Positions 38,466 through 50,180 of a stretch of 64,000 bases of DNA are shown here, one piece after another (the first letter of the stretch is position 1; the number at the start of each line of letters is the position of its first letter). The notes under the pieces were generated by a model. It was not told the origin of the DNA. It did no database searches and worked only from the letters and a program-made list of their open reading frames with translations. Position numbers and translations under genes: made by a program. The stretch comes from Triglochin maritima (taxonomy: Eukaryota > Streptophyta > Magnoliopsida > Alismatales > Juncaginaceae). The stretch spans positions 48,890,053-48,954,052 of the forward strand of contig OY821775.1 of NCBI GenBank assembly GCA_963682175.1, in the 5' to 3' direction.

Positions 38466-38757
38466 GTGTTGAAAATTGGTTTATATTTGTTAAGTACATG
38501 AAACGGGAGAATCAACCGACGGGTGGAGGATACGGTCGACCAAAAACTTTGAGACACTTGAGTTTCACATAATAAAATTCTATGTACATATGGTTTGTTT
38601 TTGTTTAAGTTTGGATCATGATGTGATAGTTCAGTTTGGGTATTTGCAAAAGAACATTTCAGATTTGAAAACCACTGATCACGTACTCGGATATCAGGGT
38701 CATGTATATTAAAAGGAATAACAACTAATCTAGAGGAAAAAATGCAACACCTAGCGA

Positions 38758-38921
38758 TACGGCTGAGCATGGACCGGTACGGTCCGATTTTTTGGATCAA
38801 ACCGGAACCAACCAGTCCGGGTTCCGGTCCGGATATTGCTAAAAATCTGGTTCTGGACCGGTGTTTTTAAAAAAAATTAAGGCAAAAATCTGGTCCGGTC
38901 CGATCTCCATGCTCAGTCCTA
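38758..38921. mobile_element. Short hAT-type MITE rich in CCGGTCC
   Basis: A 164-bp element with ends TACGGCTGAGCATGGA and the inverse of TAGGACTGAGCATGGA, and GGTCCGG-rich arms. It is the same family as the element at 46424-46700. Its flanks no longer show a clear 8-bp duplication. Confidence 0.65.
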
Positions 38922-38961
38922 CCTAAATCTGGCAATCGTGTCGTTTTGGTAGTTTCTGAAG

Positions 38962-39886
38962 GGAATGTGTTCTAAAAGTTTTACTTTTAAATGTCAATTA
39001 TTATGAATTGAATGAGAAATCATTTTGTTCTTTGTTTATGTTATTCGTCTTTTAGAAGTGTTAAGGAAGAGACTCTTGGTCCTTAACCGTAGAGCTCTAA
39101 AAGATATTGGTTTACATAAAATAAAAGATATTCGCAATCATGGTAATTAACATGGGACATTAATTACCGAGTTAAGATTGTCGTGTTGGTCATAGATTAT
39201 TGTAGCTCTACAAGTGAGTGACAACACGGGTACACAAAAGAGGAAAATAGTACTTTTGTATACTGAATTGACCTAAGAAGTAAAATATTATAGAAATGTG
39301 TTTCTGTGTCATTAATATTTTACTGTGTCCTTAGTCCTTTGATATGAGACTTATATCCGATCGCTTAAGGAGTGCTTAATTAGACTAGTGTCTTAAGCTA
39401 TCAATGAGTGTAGTGCAAAGACATTAGTTAGTTAAGTATGACTTTTGTTGGAGAAGATAGTTAATCAAAAGATTATCATTGCCCCTCTTAATTAAGTGAT
39501 GATATTGGTGGGGCCCTTGATAAAGTAAAGTTATAATGTGCACAATGTGATTTGAGTTAAGTCACATATTTATAACTAGCTTAAAGAGATCAAGAAATGA
39601 ATACTAATACAAAGATGACACAATACTACTTTGTGTGTATTGTTAATATCATGAGGCAAGGGACGGACACAAGTGGTGCACTCCATCACTAAATGGATCG
39701 GGTTTTGATTCGAGTGGAATTAAGATATCTAACTAATTGGGAGCTATAATGTGTAGCTAGATATCGTTTATAGCTTGTGATATTAAGCTCTTAATATCAC
39801 TGCCAACTTAGTTTAGATCCTCCCATAGGTCACACCACAAAACTGGGAAACGAGAAATGAGGATTTTGAGTTCATAAGATGTGTCG
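38962..39886. repeat. Dispersed repeat, copy B
   Basis: Second copy of the roughly 920-bp repeat at 18837-19756, in the same orientation. It lies directly left of the primer-site region of the LTR element at 39992, with which it shares no known boundary. Confidence 0.75.
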
Positions 39887-39977
39887 GAATGATCAATGAA
39901 TGCATGCCATGGACCTCTAGACTCTAATCCTAACTCAATGGTGGTTTCTTTGGGAAAGTACGCCGGAATCAAAGCTC

Positions 39978-39989
39978 TGATACCAAGTT
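39978..39989 (-). promoter_or_regulatory. Retrotransposon primer binding site (initiator tRNA-Met type)
   Basis: On the minus strand TGGTATCAGAGC follows the LTR end GTTACA after a 2-3-base gap. It is complementary to the 3' end of plant initiator tRNA-Met. It fixes the orientation of the LTR element to its right as minus. Confidence 0.8.
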
Positions 39990-40753
39990 GTAACGTCCCG
40001 AAACAACGGAAGAAATTTTTCAAATTTAAAACATAAACATACGACCGTCAACGGTCAACAAGGGCACGTTACTAGAAAGGTCAACTGAATACATATATAT
40101 AAAATATATCCACGTGGAAGTCATAATACAGAGTGTCAAAAGAGCGATTACATGTCTAATACATAACTACTGTAATCACTACCTCTACAAAAAGCTAAGA
40201 AGACAGGACCCGATCCCGGAGGTACTCCCCTCGGTCACCACCAACCTACGACTGTCTGCTCCCTGAAAATGAAACACCAAATCTGCCTGAGTTCCCGCAA
40301 GGAACCCCGTATGCCAACATCTCCTATCATAAACAGAAACAATATACGAAAAGTCATGAATGCACATTCAATGCAAATCCGCATCGGGCCCACTGACTGC
40401 CTCCGCTCTCCTACACAAGGAAAGTGCATACCCTCCCTACACAATGAAGAAGGCGTCTCTCGGCCGCACAGGCACAAGTGACCTCGCACTCCGACACACG
40501 GAAAGTGCAACCCCTCCCTACACAAGGAAGAAGGCATCTCCCACCCACACAGGCATGGAAGGCATCTCTCTGCCGCACAGGCTCAAGGGGTCTAACTGAA
40601 ATACGCTCTCGTCGAAGGTGAAATCCGTAGCTCCGAGGTCCGGTGAACGACTGTGGGCTCGGCAGTCGGTAGTCGCCTATGCTCGACGTCTCGCGTGTGG
40701 ATAAATCCATCAAAGAATAATTCGACCCACCAGTCGAACAAGGTCAAATCTAG

Positions 40754-41277
40754 CGGTCGACCGTTTGGAAGGTCTACGCTATACATTTTATATACATATA
40801 TATCATGTCGGTCGAACCAGGGTCCGTTCAACCGATAAGAAAGCCTGCCTGAATCCTGCCTACTGCATTCGGTTGACCGAAACTCTTCCAGAACTCAACA
40901 GGCACTTCACTACAGGAAAACTGCACGCAGTCGGTCGATCGGATCCAGAGCGGTCGACCGTTTAGATAGTCAACGCTCTTGACCGACTTTGTGCAGTTCG
41001 GTCGACCGAGACACACACTCTGTCGGCCGAAGGTCTGTCTAAGCTATCTACTGGGATTCGGTCGACCGGCTAATATAACCCTTAGATTCCCGTTAAAATT
41101 TGGCATAAACGGTCAACCGTCACACAGACGTCGTTCGACCGTTTTGGGCAGTAAGTTATTATTTATAAATATCGGTCGACCGACCCAACTACCGGTCGAC
41201 CGAACCACACATTTTCCCCTCTAGACAGGCATCATTTAGACGTCGTTCGGTTGACCGAACTCTCAATCGATCGACCG
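40754..41277. repeat. CGGTCGACCG palindrome array (array 3)
   Basis: Exact or near copies start at 40754, 40809, 40825, 40870, 40932, 40951, 40999, 41024, 41059, 41110, 41132, 41173, 41193, 41248 and 41268. Pair spacing is looser than in arrays 1, 2 and 4 (16-25 bp), and several copies carry one or two changes, as expected of an older array. Confidence 0.85.
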
Positions 41278-41630
41278 AACAGAGCGTCTTCAACCTCTGT
41301 CCAGTCGGGTTTTCACCAGAGAAATGGCACCAACGCCGCCCCCTACACTCCCACACCTCTTGGGGAGTTACTATGAAGACTTGGCATACCTCTCAAGACG
41401 ACGAAGACCCGCCGGAGCCTCGCTCGCGCACCGCCGTCTCCGAAGACCTCCTCACGTTCCTTCCTCGTGCTCGCCTCCACCACGCTGCCGGAGATCTTCT
41501 CCTCCTGGTTGCCGGAACAAGGGAAGGTGGTGAGATGGGTGGAAACGAAATGGAGAAAGGAAATGGGAGAAAGGGTTGGGTTTTGTATTTAAACCAAAAC
41601 CTACACCTACCCCATACTCCTCTCCATACC

Positions 41631-41648
41631 CCCCCCCCCCCCCCCCCA
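41631..41648. repeat. Poly-C tract
   Basis: A run of about 18 C inside LTR 3. Its length is likely to be unreliable in sequencing. Confidence 0.9.
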
Positions 41649-42306
41649 TACCACCTACACCCTAACCACACTCCACCCCATACCTCTCTCTCGCTTCAGG
41701 TCTTTGCATCTAAACCACCACAACCCAAAATCATTTATACTACACAAATGAAAGTAAATCATAGGATCTGATGAATAATAACTCCATCAAATAAGTCTTT
41801 CGAACCTAGAAAGCATAAGTGATACATTAAACTAAAAAATGCAGGAGATGTAATCCCTTTATATTCAATAGTTACTCGAAGCACACACCATCTATCCGTA
41901 GTTTTAAGCTTCCTCATTCATCAAATCATGTGCAAGTGGCGCAGCATGTTTAGATTAGTCCATGTTTAACCATGCCCGGGCTATCCCGGGCGTCCTGCTT
42001 CCTCTCTCCGTCACGTCAGTTTCTCTCTGCCACGTCAGCTCACCCCACCCACCAAAAAAAACTCTTAACCATGCCCGGGCTACCCCCACCCACCATACAC
42101 TCTCTTTCCTCCACATCATTTCTTAATTAAACAATATTAATTCTTACACCACATTTAACAAATTATACTTTACATAGTTCTAATTCTAATTACCTTATAA
42201 TTCCAATTGACGAAATGATTAATATTATTAATTAGTAATTAATATTAATAATTAATATTAAATCACGGAAAATTTTATTAATTAAATTTAGGAATGCACA
42301 ATAAAC

Positions 42307-42423
42307 GTGTGAATGCACAAGTATACGCGTGCTCGTACAGTACACGTGTGCAAAGAAAGTAGTCCGTGTGAATGTACAGTATACGCGTGAATGCACAGTA
42401 CACGCGTGCAAAGAAAGCAGTCC
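42307..42423 (+). promoter_or_regulatory. Two tandem 58-59-bp upstream repeats
   Basis: Copies at 42307-42365 and 42366-42423, followed by the start of a third. Each has GTATACGCGTG, AGTACACG(T/C)GTGC and AAAGAAAG. The ACGCGT and ACACGTGT words resemble CAMTA (CGCG) and bZIP/bHLH (ACGTG) sites. The repeats end 28 bp before the TATA box and about 75 bp before the start codon of ORF1. Confidence 0.7.
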
Positions 42424-42451
42424 GTGTGAGCATAGTGTCTGATTTTCCCTC

Positions 42452-42459
42452 TATATATA
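42452..42459 (+). promoter_or_regulatory. TATA box of the Harbinger ORF1 gene
   Basis: TATATATA in the context CCCTCTATATATACC, 40 bp upstream of the ATG at 42499. Confidence 0.6.
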
Positions 42460-42498
42460 CCTAATGCAAACATAACAAAAAGTTCACAAAACTGGAAA

Positions 42499-43719
42499 AT
42501 GTCTTCTCCAGATCACAACCGTTCTCCCCGTCGTTCCCAATCAAATCCACGTCCACACTATCCACAAGGATACCCCCGTCCATATTTCCCACAACCAGAC
42601 TTCTCTCATTACGCTCAACCTTTCCAACAATCATTCCAACAGACAGACTTTTCTCAATACGCACCATCATTCCCACCACTAGACCACAACCAACAATTTC
42701 CACAATTCCCACAAAATCAACCCCAATTTCAGATGTTTGGGCGCAACATGTCACAAGTAAGTTCTCCTAGTATAGAGGACACTCCAGAAGACAACCAAAA
42801 CGACGATGAGTCTCCACCACGCCAGATCGTCGCACCACCATCCCCATGTCCACAACGACGTCGCAAAGTCCAAGCCGTCAAAAGCAATCCGAAGTTGTGG
42901 ACCACACATGAGGACGAGCGACTCGTGTCAGCATATATGGAGGTCAATTCTGATGCGGTGACTGGAACAAACCAAAAAGGCTACTTCCTTGTGGACCAAA
43001 GTGAAACGGGTTTACGACATGACATCTCTGTTGATGAAACGGGACTCCCCGAGAGGAATGCGGAGTCCTTAAAAGGACGCTGGAGGAGAATTATACTTGC
43101 TATCAACAAGTACGTCGGATGCTTCGATCAGACGTACCGACGCAAAAGGAGCGGGCAGAACGAGGACGATGTCGTCAAGCAAGCTCACCACATCTACGAG
43201 CGCACTAATAACTCTAAATTTCTTTACTTTGATGCTTGGGCCATGTTGCGTAGGTACCCGAAATGGGAGTCCCTGCTATCTGGAGCAAATGTTGTGCGTG
43301 TTGGTCGGGAGTCTCCGGAGTTTCACGATGAAAGCAGTCTACGTTCGGGAAGCCTTGGGAAAAGAAAGAGCACTGATGACTCCAGAACGCAATCACCGGA
43401 GGCAGAAGAAATGACGCCAGGATCGTCTACACGACCACCAGGTGTGAAGAAGGCAAAAAACAAGGGTAAAAGTTCATTATGCCCGGAAGGCAACACCGAC
43501 GTTATGGAACTTGCACAACAAATTGCATACAACGCTCAAGTGAGAGAAGAGGGTTTCTCGAAGCAGGAGGAATTAGCCGAGCGTAATTTTCAAAGACATG
43601 TTAAAAAAACTAAGCTCGGCATGCTTCACTCTCTGATAAAAAAGGACAACCCGACAGAGCGAGATCAAATAGCGATTGTGAAACTTATGAATTGGGCGGA
43701 AGAGAATGGTTTCATGTAG
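42499..43719 (+). CDS. PIF/Harbinger ORF1, Myb/SANT-like DNA-binding protein
   Basis: A complete 406-aa intronless frame. The first 80 residues are Pro/Gln/Phe-rich (repeated DFSxYAxxF). A trihelix-like Myb/SANT domain follows (about 130-260): KLWTTHEDERLVSAYMEV, LKGRWRRI, and FDAWAMLRRYPKW. The C-terminal part has a Lys-rich stretch (KKAKNKGKS) and a helical NAM-associated-type region ending MNWAEENGFM. Plant relatives are often mislabelled as glutathione S-transferase T3-like. In PIF/Harbinger elements ORF1 binds DNA and works with the DDE transposase, which is missing here. A domesticated role is possible but not shown. Confidence 0.85.
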   Translation: MSSPDHNRSPRRSQSNPRPHYPQGYPRPYFPQPDFSHYAQPFQQSFQQTDFSQYAPSFPPLDHNQQFPQFPQNQPQFQMFGRNMSQVSSPSIEDTPEDNQNDDESPPRQIVAPPSPCPQRRRKVQAVKSNPKLWTTHEDERLVSAYMEVNSDAVTGTNQKGYFLVDQSETGLRHDISVDETGLPERNAESLKGRWRRIILAINKYVGCFDQTYRRKRSGQNEDDVVKQAHHIYERTNNSKFLYFDAWAMLRRYPKWESLLSGANVVRVGRESPEFHDESSLRSGSLGKRKSTDDSRTQSPEAEEMTPGSSTRPPGVKKAKNKGKSSLCPEGNTDVMELAQQIAYNAQVREEGFSKQEELAERNFQRHVKKTKLGMLHSLIKKDNPTERDQIAIVKLMNWAEENGFM

Positions 43720-43956
43720 TTTGTTAGTTCGTATTAGTTCGTATTTCATTTAGTTTATATTATATTACGTTTAGTTTGTTGTATTTCGTATCGCTTCGTG
43801 TTTCGTGTATTTCGTTAAGTATTAATATATTTTCTAATTCCAGCACTCAATATGAATTTATCTTTGATTTGAGCATTAAATTAAATGTATAATTTTTTAA
43901 TATTTTTCAAATTAGATCATACTATTAAACCACATCGACAGATCGTTCGGGGGTCT

Positions 43957-43976
43957 CGCTCACCAGTGAGCGAGCG
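43957..43976. repeat. Short perfect hairpin in the Harbinger element
   Basis: CTCGCTCAC, a 2-nt spacer and the exact complement, about 240 bp downstream of the ORF1 stop. It could be a transcript 3'-end structure or a remnant of an internal repeat. Confidence 0.5.
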
Positions 43977-44160
43977 GCATTCCACAATAAATCCGACCTG
44001 AAATTTTTTGATCTGGAAATTTTTTAATTTTCATCACTTGTAAAAAACTTATTGTAATCCAACCTGTTACCACAATAATAAAAATTTATCACCCCACGTT
44101 ACTAAAAAATACCCAATACATTAAGGGGAGGGCACCCCCGACCCGTTAAACGTGGTCTTA

Positions 44161-46036
44161 TAGCCCGAGATCTAGCCCGATTACTGGAGGAGATAGAGTC
44201 ATTAATGGCCATATTGGTATCAATACTTAACCAAAAAACCACCAAAGAGAAAGTGTCAGAAATAATGTTGTTGAAATTTGAAGTCGGCTTTTGAAAGTGG
44301 AGCGAGTTGCGCTCTTTCCAAATGCCCCATAAGCAATACCTACAATATCGTGTAAGTCATTCAATGAAATATTTACGTAATTGTGTCAATATGTTCTTAT
44401 TCCATCCTTGATAAATGAGGTCATGGTTGCACCACCATCTGGCACTCCAACCAAATAATGTGTACTCACAAGTAAAAAAGAGATGCAAAGTATCTTCGAT
44501 CTCCATATCACATAGGTCGATCACACGAAGCATTTACAATCAATCCCACAATTAAGAAGATTTACTTTTGTAGTACATTTATCTAAGAATAGAAGCCAGA
44601 TGAATATTTTAACTTTTAAATGACAAGATTGTTTCCACATCCATTTACCCAAATTATTATCAATACCTCTGCAGTTAAGAAAACTATAAAAAGATTTAAC
44701 TGGGAAATTAGCAGATTGAAACAGGAAACGGTTCAACAGTATGTGTCATCTTCTTCTCCATTAATTAAAATATGACTAAATACTTGTGTCAAAAATAAAA
44801 GGGGTTATATTATCCACATTACATAAAACATTATCATTAGCAGGTAATGTTCTACGGTTCTACCAATAATGTTTGGCCAAAACAGATATTCATGAACCGT
44901 TAAAAACTTGCAACTAGTAGCTCCATCAAGTTTTTTTTATGATCCAGAGTTTTCCGATATCCATTTCCACTTGTGTTAGGTGGATTGTAGTTTTAAACTG
45001 AAGGTGGTTCATACTGTTTTCACTGAAACGTTTAACATACGAAACAGAATTCGAACATACATGTTCATGTACTCATCCCTAACCACTTTACTACGTCCCG
45101 GGAGAGGTAAGGGAGGATATTGACTCGTCAAAGATCCTAAGTCAAGTCATATGTTTTCCCGAAAAGACCTAATTTTCTCATTCCTAACTTTACAACAAAG
45201 TCCTATTTTAAAAGCCAGAAACATCCTTCCACAAGTGTGATGAACCTAATGAGCCCCTTTCTCTCGAGAGCATAAATATGAATATGGTTACACCATATTC
45301 ATATTTTGCTCTGAATATGTCCCCCCAAATGTGTTCTTTATCTTCTTTATCAGTAAAGAGACGTCATAATAATTTTCCTGTAGAGCTCAATCAACAGCTT
45401 TCAGGGTAGTACCCCTAGCTCTCCGGATCCCAATGGACTAAAGATTTTGTTATTTCATGTGGCTAGAATTCTTCAACGAGGGTTTGGGGGGTGTCAACTT
45501 TGAATGGACATATCACATCCCAATCCATATCTACGTGGTTATTTGCATAATACTCAAGGTTCTTATTAAATAACTTTTGGAAGTAAGTTCTAATTAAGGG
45601 CCCAAACTCATTAACGTCCTCCAATCTACATTCATCGCAGATGAAAGAAGATATTAAGTTCCTCTGTTTCCTTGCAATAGTCATTGTGTGGGGAAAAGTT
45701 GTGTTTTTATCCCCCTTTCTTGAGCCACATGATTCTAGATCGTTGTCTCCAATATATTTCCCGTCCCAACAACATTTGATTGTGTTCGTTTCGAGCATTT
45801 ATAAGCTCCGAGCCTAAATTATTACCTAGTGGATTAGATTGATAATTATTTTGTAACTCAGGAATTCTATTTTCTAGGTTGTCGACTATATTATTCTTCC
45901 TATATTTGTTCCAATCCTTAATTTTGTATGACAATTTCCTCAACTTTAAACAAAGATTTGAAATTGGCAATGACCTCAGACGATCATATTCCTTAAATTG
46001 TTCACACAAGGAACGGAAATCAGGTAACTTAACCAT
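44161..46036 (-). mobile_element. Broken L1-type LINE
   Basis: Minus-strand pieces: 45707-46036 (REIYWRQRSRIMWLKKGG) and 45463-45798 (KNTTFPHTMTIARKQRNLIS, then EFGPLIRTYFQKLF), which cover the linker between endonuclease and reverse transcriptase. Then 44521-44736 (VKSFYSFLNCRG, WKQSCHLKVKIFIWLLF), the zinc-knuckle region, with further C-terminal sequence toward 44160. The catalytic reverse transcriptase core is absent; about 700 bp of unrecognised sequence lies between. The Harbinger element abuts its 3' part. Confidence 0.82.
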
Positions 46037-46306
46037 GTTTTCTCAATTTTGAAAATTGATTTAGGTAGGGAGTGTGGTTTAATCCTAGTAATAATTATTA
46101 TATGGTCACAGACCGTGTCGTGTATACCCCTGTTTGCAGCAAGTGGGAAGGTGGTTTCCTAGTCGTGGAACTATCTAATTTTACAAAAGTTGGAAGGTGG
46201 TCTCCCATGGTCCAAGTGTATCTAAAGTTGTTTGCTCCTAAATCCACTAATTAATTAATGATCAAAGGTGAAATTATTTAAAAGGTACACACTATGCGTA
46301 TTTAAA

Positions 46307-46945
46307 GGGTATTACTAAACGTCGTCCGTGAATTACTTAAATTGTTCACGTCAATTATCATTTTGCCTTCGCTTTCCATTTAATTCTCATTTGTCTCGTC
46401 CCTTAAAAGAATACGCCTCTCCCTAGGACTGTGCATCCGGACCGAACCAGATTGGACCGGATTTTTATCCGGGGTCCGGACCGAAGACCGGACCGAATCG
46501 GTCTGGTCCGGTCAAAACCCGAATTTTTTAAAGTAAAAAAATAAAATTGGACCAGTCTCGACCAGACCGAACCCGAAATTTTAAAATTTGCCGGACCGAA
46601 ACCCAGACCGGACCGAATTTTTTCAAAAATTTCCAGACCGAACCTGGACCGACCGGTCCGATCCGGTTGACCGGGTTGACCCGGTCAATGCTCTGCCCTA
46701 CCTCTCCCAAGTACCCTCACTTCACCGCACCAACACCAAGAAAATGCCCGACGAACCGGACTGTGGGCGTCCTAGCGAGACATTTTCAAACATGGCTAGT
46801 TCTTTTTAAATTTAAAAATTAATAAATTTTATAAAAATTAATAATGTAATAATATTTATAATTTAAAAAAATTAATAATGTGATGATAAAATGGTAAATG
46901 ACACGAACGATTTAAGTAAATCACAAGTTACGTTTAGTTGTTCAC
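46307..46945. mobile_element. Non-autonomous MULE of the same family as the 51.6-kb element
   Basis: A 639-bp segment whose ends (GGGTATTACTAAACGTCG and the inverse of GTGAACAACTAAACGT) and subterminal CTTAAATCG and TCGTCCC words match the autonomous element at 51581-58037. The flanks TATTTAAA and TGTTTAAA agree at seven of eight positions. It has no coding sequence and contains a nested hAT-type MITE. Confidence 0.75.
46424..46700. mobile_element. hAT-type MITE nested in a MULE derivative
   Basis: A 277-bp CCGGACC-rich element with ends TAGGACTGTGCAT and the inverse of TAGGGCAGAGCAT, flanked by a perfect 8-bp duplication CCTCTCCC (46416-46423 and 46701-46708). Open frames inside it are by-products of the repeat. 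Confidence 0.88.
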
Positions 46946-49900
46946 TGTTTAAATTCTACCGTTCTAGCAGGCAAGGGGTGGTCCTACGGCTGGGCGGATC
47001 GGAAAGAGAGCCAGGTATTTTATGGTATTATTAAAAGTCTAAATCACATGATTAATTGATATATATTTTTCTTTAAGTTATCAAAAGTATCTCTCCTGGC
47101 CTCTATCTTCAAATTTCGCTCGCTTAAATAATAAAAAAATTACTATTTCGTTAACACAACATTGATAACCCTAAAGTTCTGATCGATTAGTTTGTTCCTA
47201 TAACAGGATATAGTATATTAACTATATAGCTTCATCCTTGCATAATTTGTCGATCAGTGCAAATAGGAAATGATTTATGGAGGAAGAAAGTTGTGACTAC
47301 TTACGTATAAATACATTTCCATGTGCTAAAACAATAATCGAAAGGGCTAAGTTGTTAATGCTTGCAAAAAAAATGAAAAATGGTGATCCTGTTGTGCTAT
47401 ACAAAAGTGGTTAGTATCTTAACTTGGAATTTCTACAGCATGGAAATGCAAGTGACAACTGACAATAAATTGATAGAACAATGAATCGAAAAGATTGATA
47501 TTCGTGTATGATTTGTTCCCTTTCATTATTGATAAAATCATACCTACGTCAACAACTCATTAGCCAATTCAATTCAACTAACTTTTGTGCGTCAACAACA
47601 ACGCAACGAAGGAACCAACCATGCATGAAATAAAAATTGTATATCACGTATGATTAAGAATTAACCAAATAATAATGAAAACGAGCTTAATCTTCACAAT
47701 TTACCATGCATCACAAAAATTTACATACCCTACCTTCTTCAAACACTGGGAGTACCGATCATTAATGTTGCGGTGGTGCAAAAGATTCTTCTCTTATTTT
47801 TGTTCCTTCTCTTCATCTGTTATTTTTCACGAGAAAAATAACAGGATGGAGATGAGGAACAAGAAGAGGAGGAAGAAAGAAGAATTATCGTCATGGGAAA
47901 AAAATGTAGTCGATGGAAATCAATTTTAGGTATGATAGTGGATTGATCTTGGGTTGTATTTATAGTGTTTTCTGATGATTTGATTGACGGTTATCTTAAA
48001 TAACTAACTCATTTAAAAAGTCAAATCTTAGTTACTTTTATATCTCGCTGATTAACATTGATCAATCATTTTCGCTTGTGTGAGGTTAATTATAAAATAA
48101 GATAAATCTATTTATAAAAGGAAATGTGAAACATTCCAAGTATATCTAAAATATAAAAATAAAAAAATCTCTTGTTTTGTAGAATAAAAAATCATACAAT
48201 TTCACTAGAACTTTGAATGAAATTCTAAATTTCATAATATCCCAAAATTCGATCCAAAATTTAATAATATAATTTTTAAGTAATTTAAATTTTTTAACTC
48301 TAATTTCAATGTAAAGTGGAAATCGATATACAAAGCATCAATTATCTCTACTTTAACTTATAATAACAACAAGAAACACATTTATAACCCCAATTCAATT
48401 TTAGTTTAAGAGATACATAATTAAAAACTATTTAAAATTAAAAAAAAATCTAAGTTTGGTGTAAACTTAGAATATAAATCACATTTAAAATTATTTAAAA
48501 CCCAAATTACTAGGAAAGAAATTATCATATTTTTCTTTAAATAATTCGTTGAAACATCAAATCAAATATTAATTCACTGAACTAGTAAATGATGTATTTT
48601 TTTAACTACTATCTAAATATCAGGTAACCATTGACCTGCTCAAATTTTATCAGGTAATTGTTCAAAATAAAGAACAATTACCTCAACAAGAACACAATCA
48701 AGAAATCTAAATATTAGATAATTGTTCTAAATAAAGTATCATTTTTTACTCTCTCTTTTCTGCTCTAATTCTCCTATCTCAAACTCTTTTCGTAATGCAT
48801 GGTTAATATGCTTATTAATTAAAAAAATATACAACAATTAACGAGCCTTTGCAATTAAAACAACTTCAACAGCTTTGTAAGAATTTGAAGGATTTACACA
48901 AGTGTATAATAAACCTTTCTCAACATGAATCACGTGTGAAAGAGGTGCTTAGTATCTATAGGCGTAAGTTTTGTATAGAGACATTGTTTATGGACAATAA
49001 GTTTGCTTGGTCAAAAAGTATTAGAGAATAATATAACACTCTAACTTCATGGTTAAATATCGACGTAATTCATCCATTCCTCTTAATGAGTTATTGAGTA
49101 AATATCGACGTAACTATGGTTTTTGCACCAGGAAAATCAAATTCTAATTGAATAGCATTTAGATCTAATGTCCCTCGAAAATATTGGTTTACCAGGGTAA
49201 CAGATTTAATGTCCCTTGCGATTCAAAAATCTATCATTATGGGTGATTCGATCGAACAAGTTCCACTTAGTATTTTTGCATAAATCCGACGTGATACTAT
49301 GAAAAATGATTCTATACCATAAAGTACAGATATAGACGAGAGCATCCGATTTAACAATTTCACGCAACTTAGTTAACACTCCTTTCAAATTTAATATGAA
49401 ATGTGAATATATATTATAATCCAAGTACGAATAAATGTACAATGGCATAGAAAACTTTTTCTTGATATTGTTTTTGTTAAGGCAGAAATACTTTTTCTTA
49501 AGAGTCCTGATACACGAACGCGTGCGGGACGAGCTTCTCATCACCATCTATATTATCATTTGTGTTTTTATTTTATTATTTGAAAATACGATTTTCGATA
49601 AAATAAGATATTATTGATTTTCCCATTAGTAGATACTTTAAATGCAAAAAATGCACACACATTTGTTCTACGGTGGAACACACTGGTCCCATGCTAGGAT
49701 GCACATCTGTTCTACGAGAAACACATTTATGCATCTTAAAATGTCAATAGTAATATGCATTGAGAAACTAACAGACACCTAAATTATCAGGTCATCAAAT
49801 TAAATAGTTGATAACATGTTCCACTTGCATGCAACTTGAAGGATCATGTCTCTCCCATGTCACGAGTGTTGTAAAGTACATGTTAAAAGAAATTCATAAA

Positions 49901-49978
49901 ACATTTTTATTTTCTTAATTGGCTAACAAGTTTAACAATGAGATATTGATATGTTTTAAATGTGATCAGTTGTCAGGG
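46946..49978. other. AT-rich intergenic sequence
   Basis: No gene, RNA or complete transposon was recognised. Short open frames (for example 47675-47929 and 49206-49547) have no family resemblance. Confidence 0.5.
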
Positions 49979-50180
49979 GAGCTACTATTCATTCTCGGAA
50001 AACTACTTAAATCGCCTCAATAATTACTATTTTGTCATTCACAATTCATTTAATACACATTTCGTCCCGTCTCTTAAAGTAAGATTTCTGTCAACGTTTT
50101 CCTCATTTTCCCAGTACAAACACCACGAACGACATATGAGTAAAGGTAAAAATACAAAGAAAGTTATTGTTCAATGGTAA
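49979..50180 (+). mobile_element. Left-end fragment of a related MULE
   Basis: GGAGCTACTATTC...AAAACTACTTAAATCGCC and the following TCGTCCCGTCTCTTAAAG, then CAAACACCACGAA before an ATG, parallel the left end, leader and first exon of the 51.6-kb element. No right end was found before 51580. Confidence 0.65.

Larger units (their letters stand above)
39992..41750 (-). mobile_element. LTR with adjacent primer site (LTR 3), body lost
   Basis: Its left boundary is TGTAACGTCCCG next to the primer site, so this is the 5' LTR of a minus-strand element. The internal region is cut short within about 110 bp of the primer site. It is homologous to the solo LTR at 59028-61132: both share the opening TGTAAC..CGNGA.AC..CGG, a GTATGCCAAC block and palindrome arrays. 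The right end was not resolved. Confidence 0.7.
41958..44157 (+). mobile_element. PIF/Harbinger element carrying ORF1 only
   Basis: A 2.2-kb segment with ends GTCCATGTTTAACCATG and the inverse of GACCACGTTTAACGGG, flanked on both sides by TTA (41955-41957 and 44158-44160), the classic 3-bp target of PIF/Harbinger. It holds one intact gene, the Myb-like ORF1 (42499-43719). No DDE transposase frame is present, so the element would depend on one supplied elsewhere. Confidence 0.8.

Noticed and set aside
39960..39990. tRNA-Met gene fragment
   Set aside because: Only the 12-nt primer-site complement matches; the rest does not fold as a tRNA and the position next to an LTR end explains it.
41373..41771. 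132-aa plus-strand frame
   Set aside because: It lies within LTR 3, runs through a poly-C tract and has no family resemblance.
46528..46822. Frames rich in DRT/GP on both strands
   Set aside because: Translation of the CCGGACC-rich MITE at 46424-46700.
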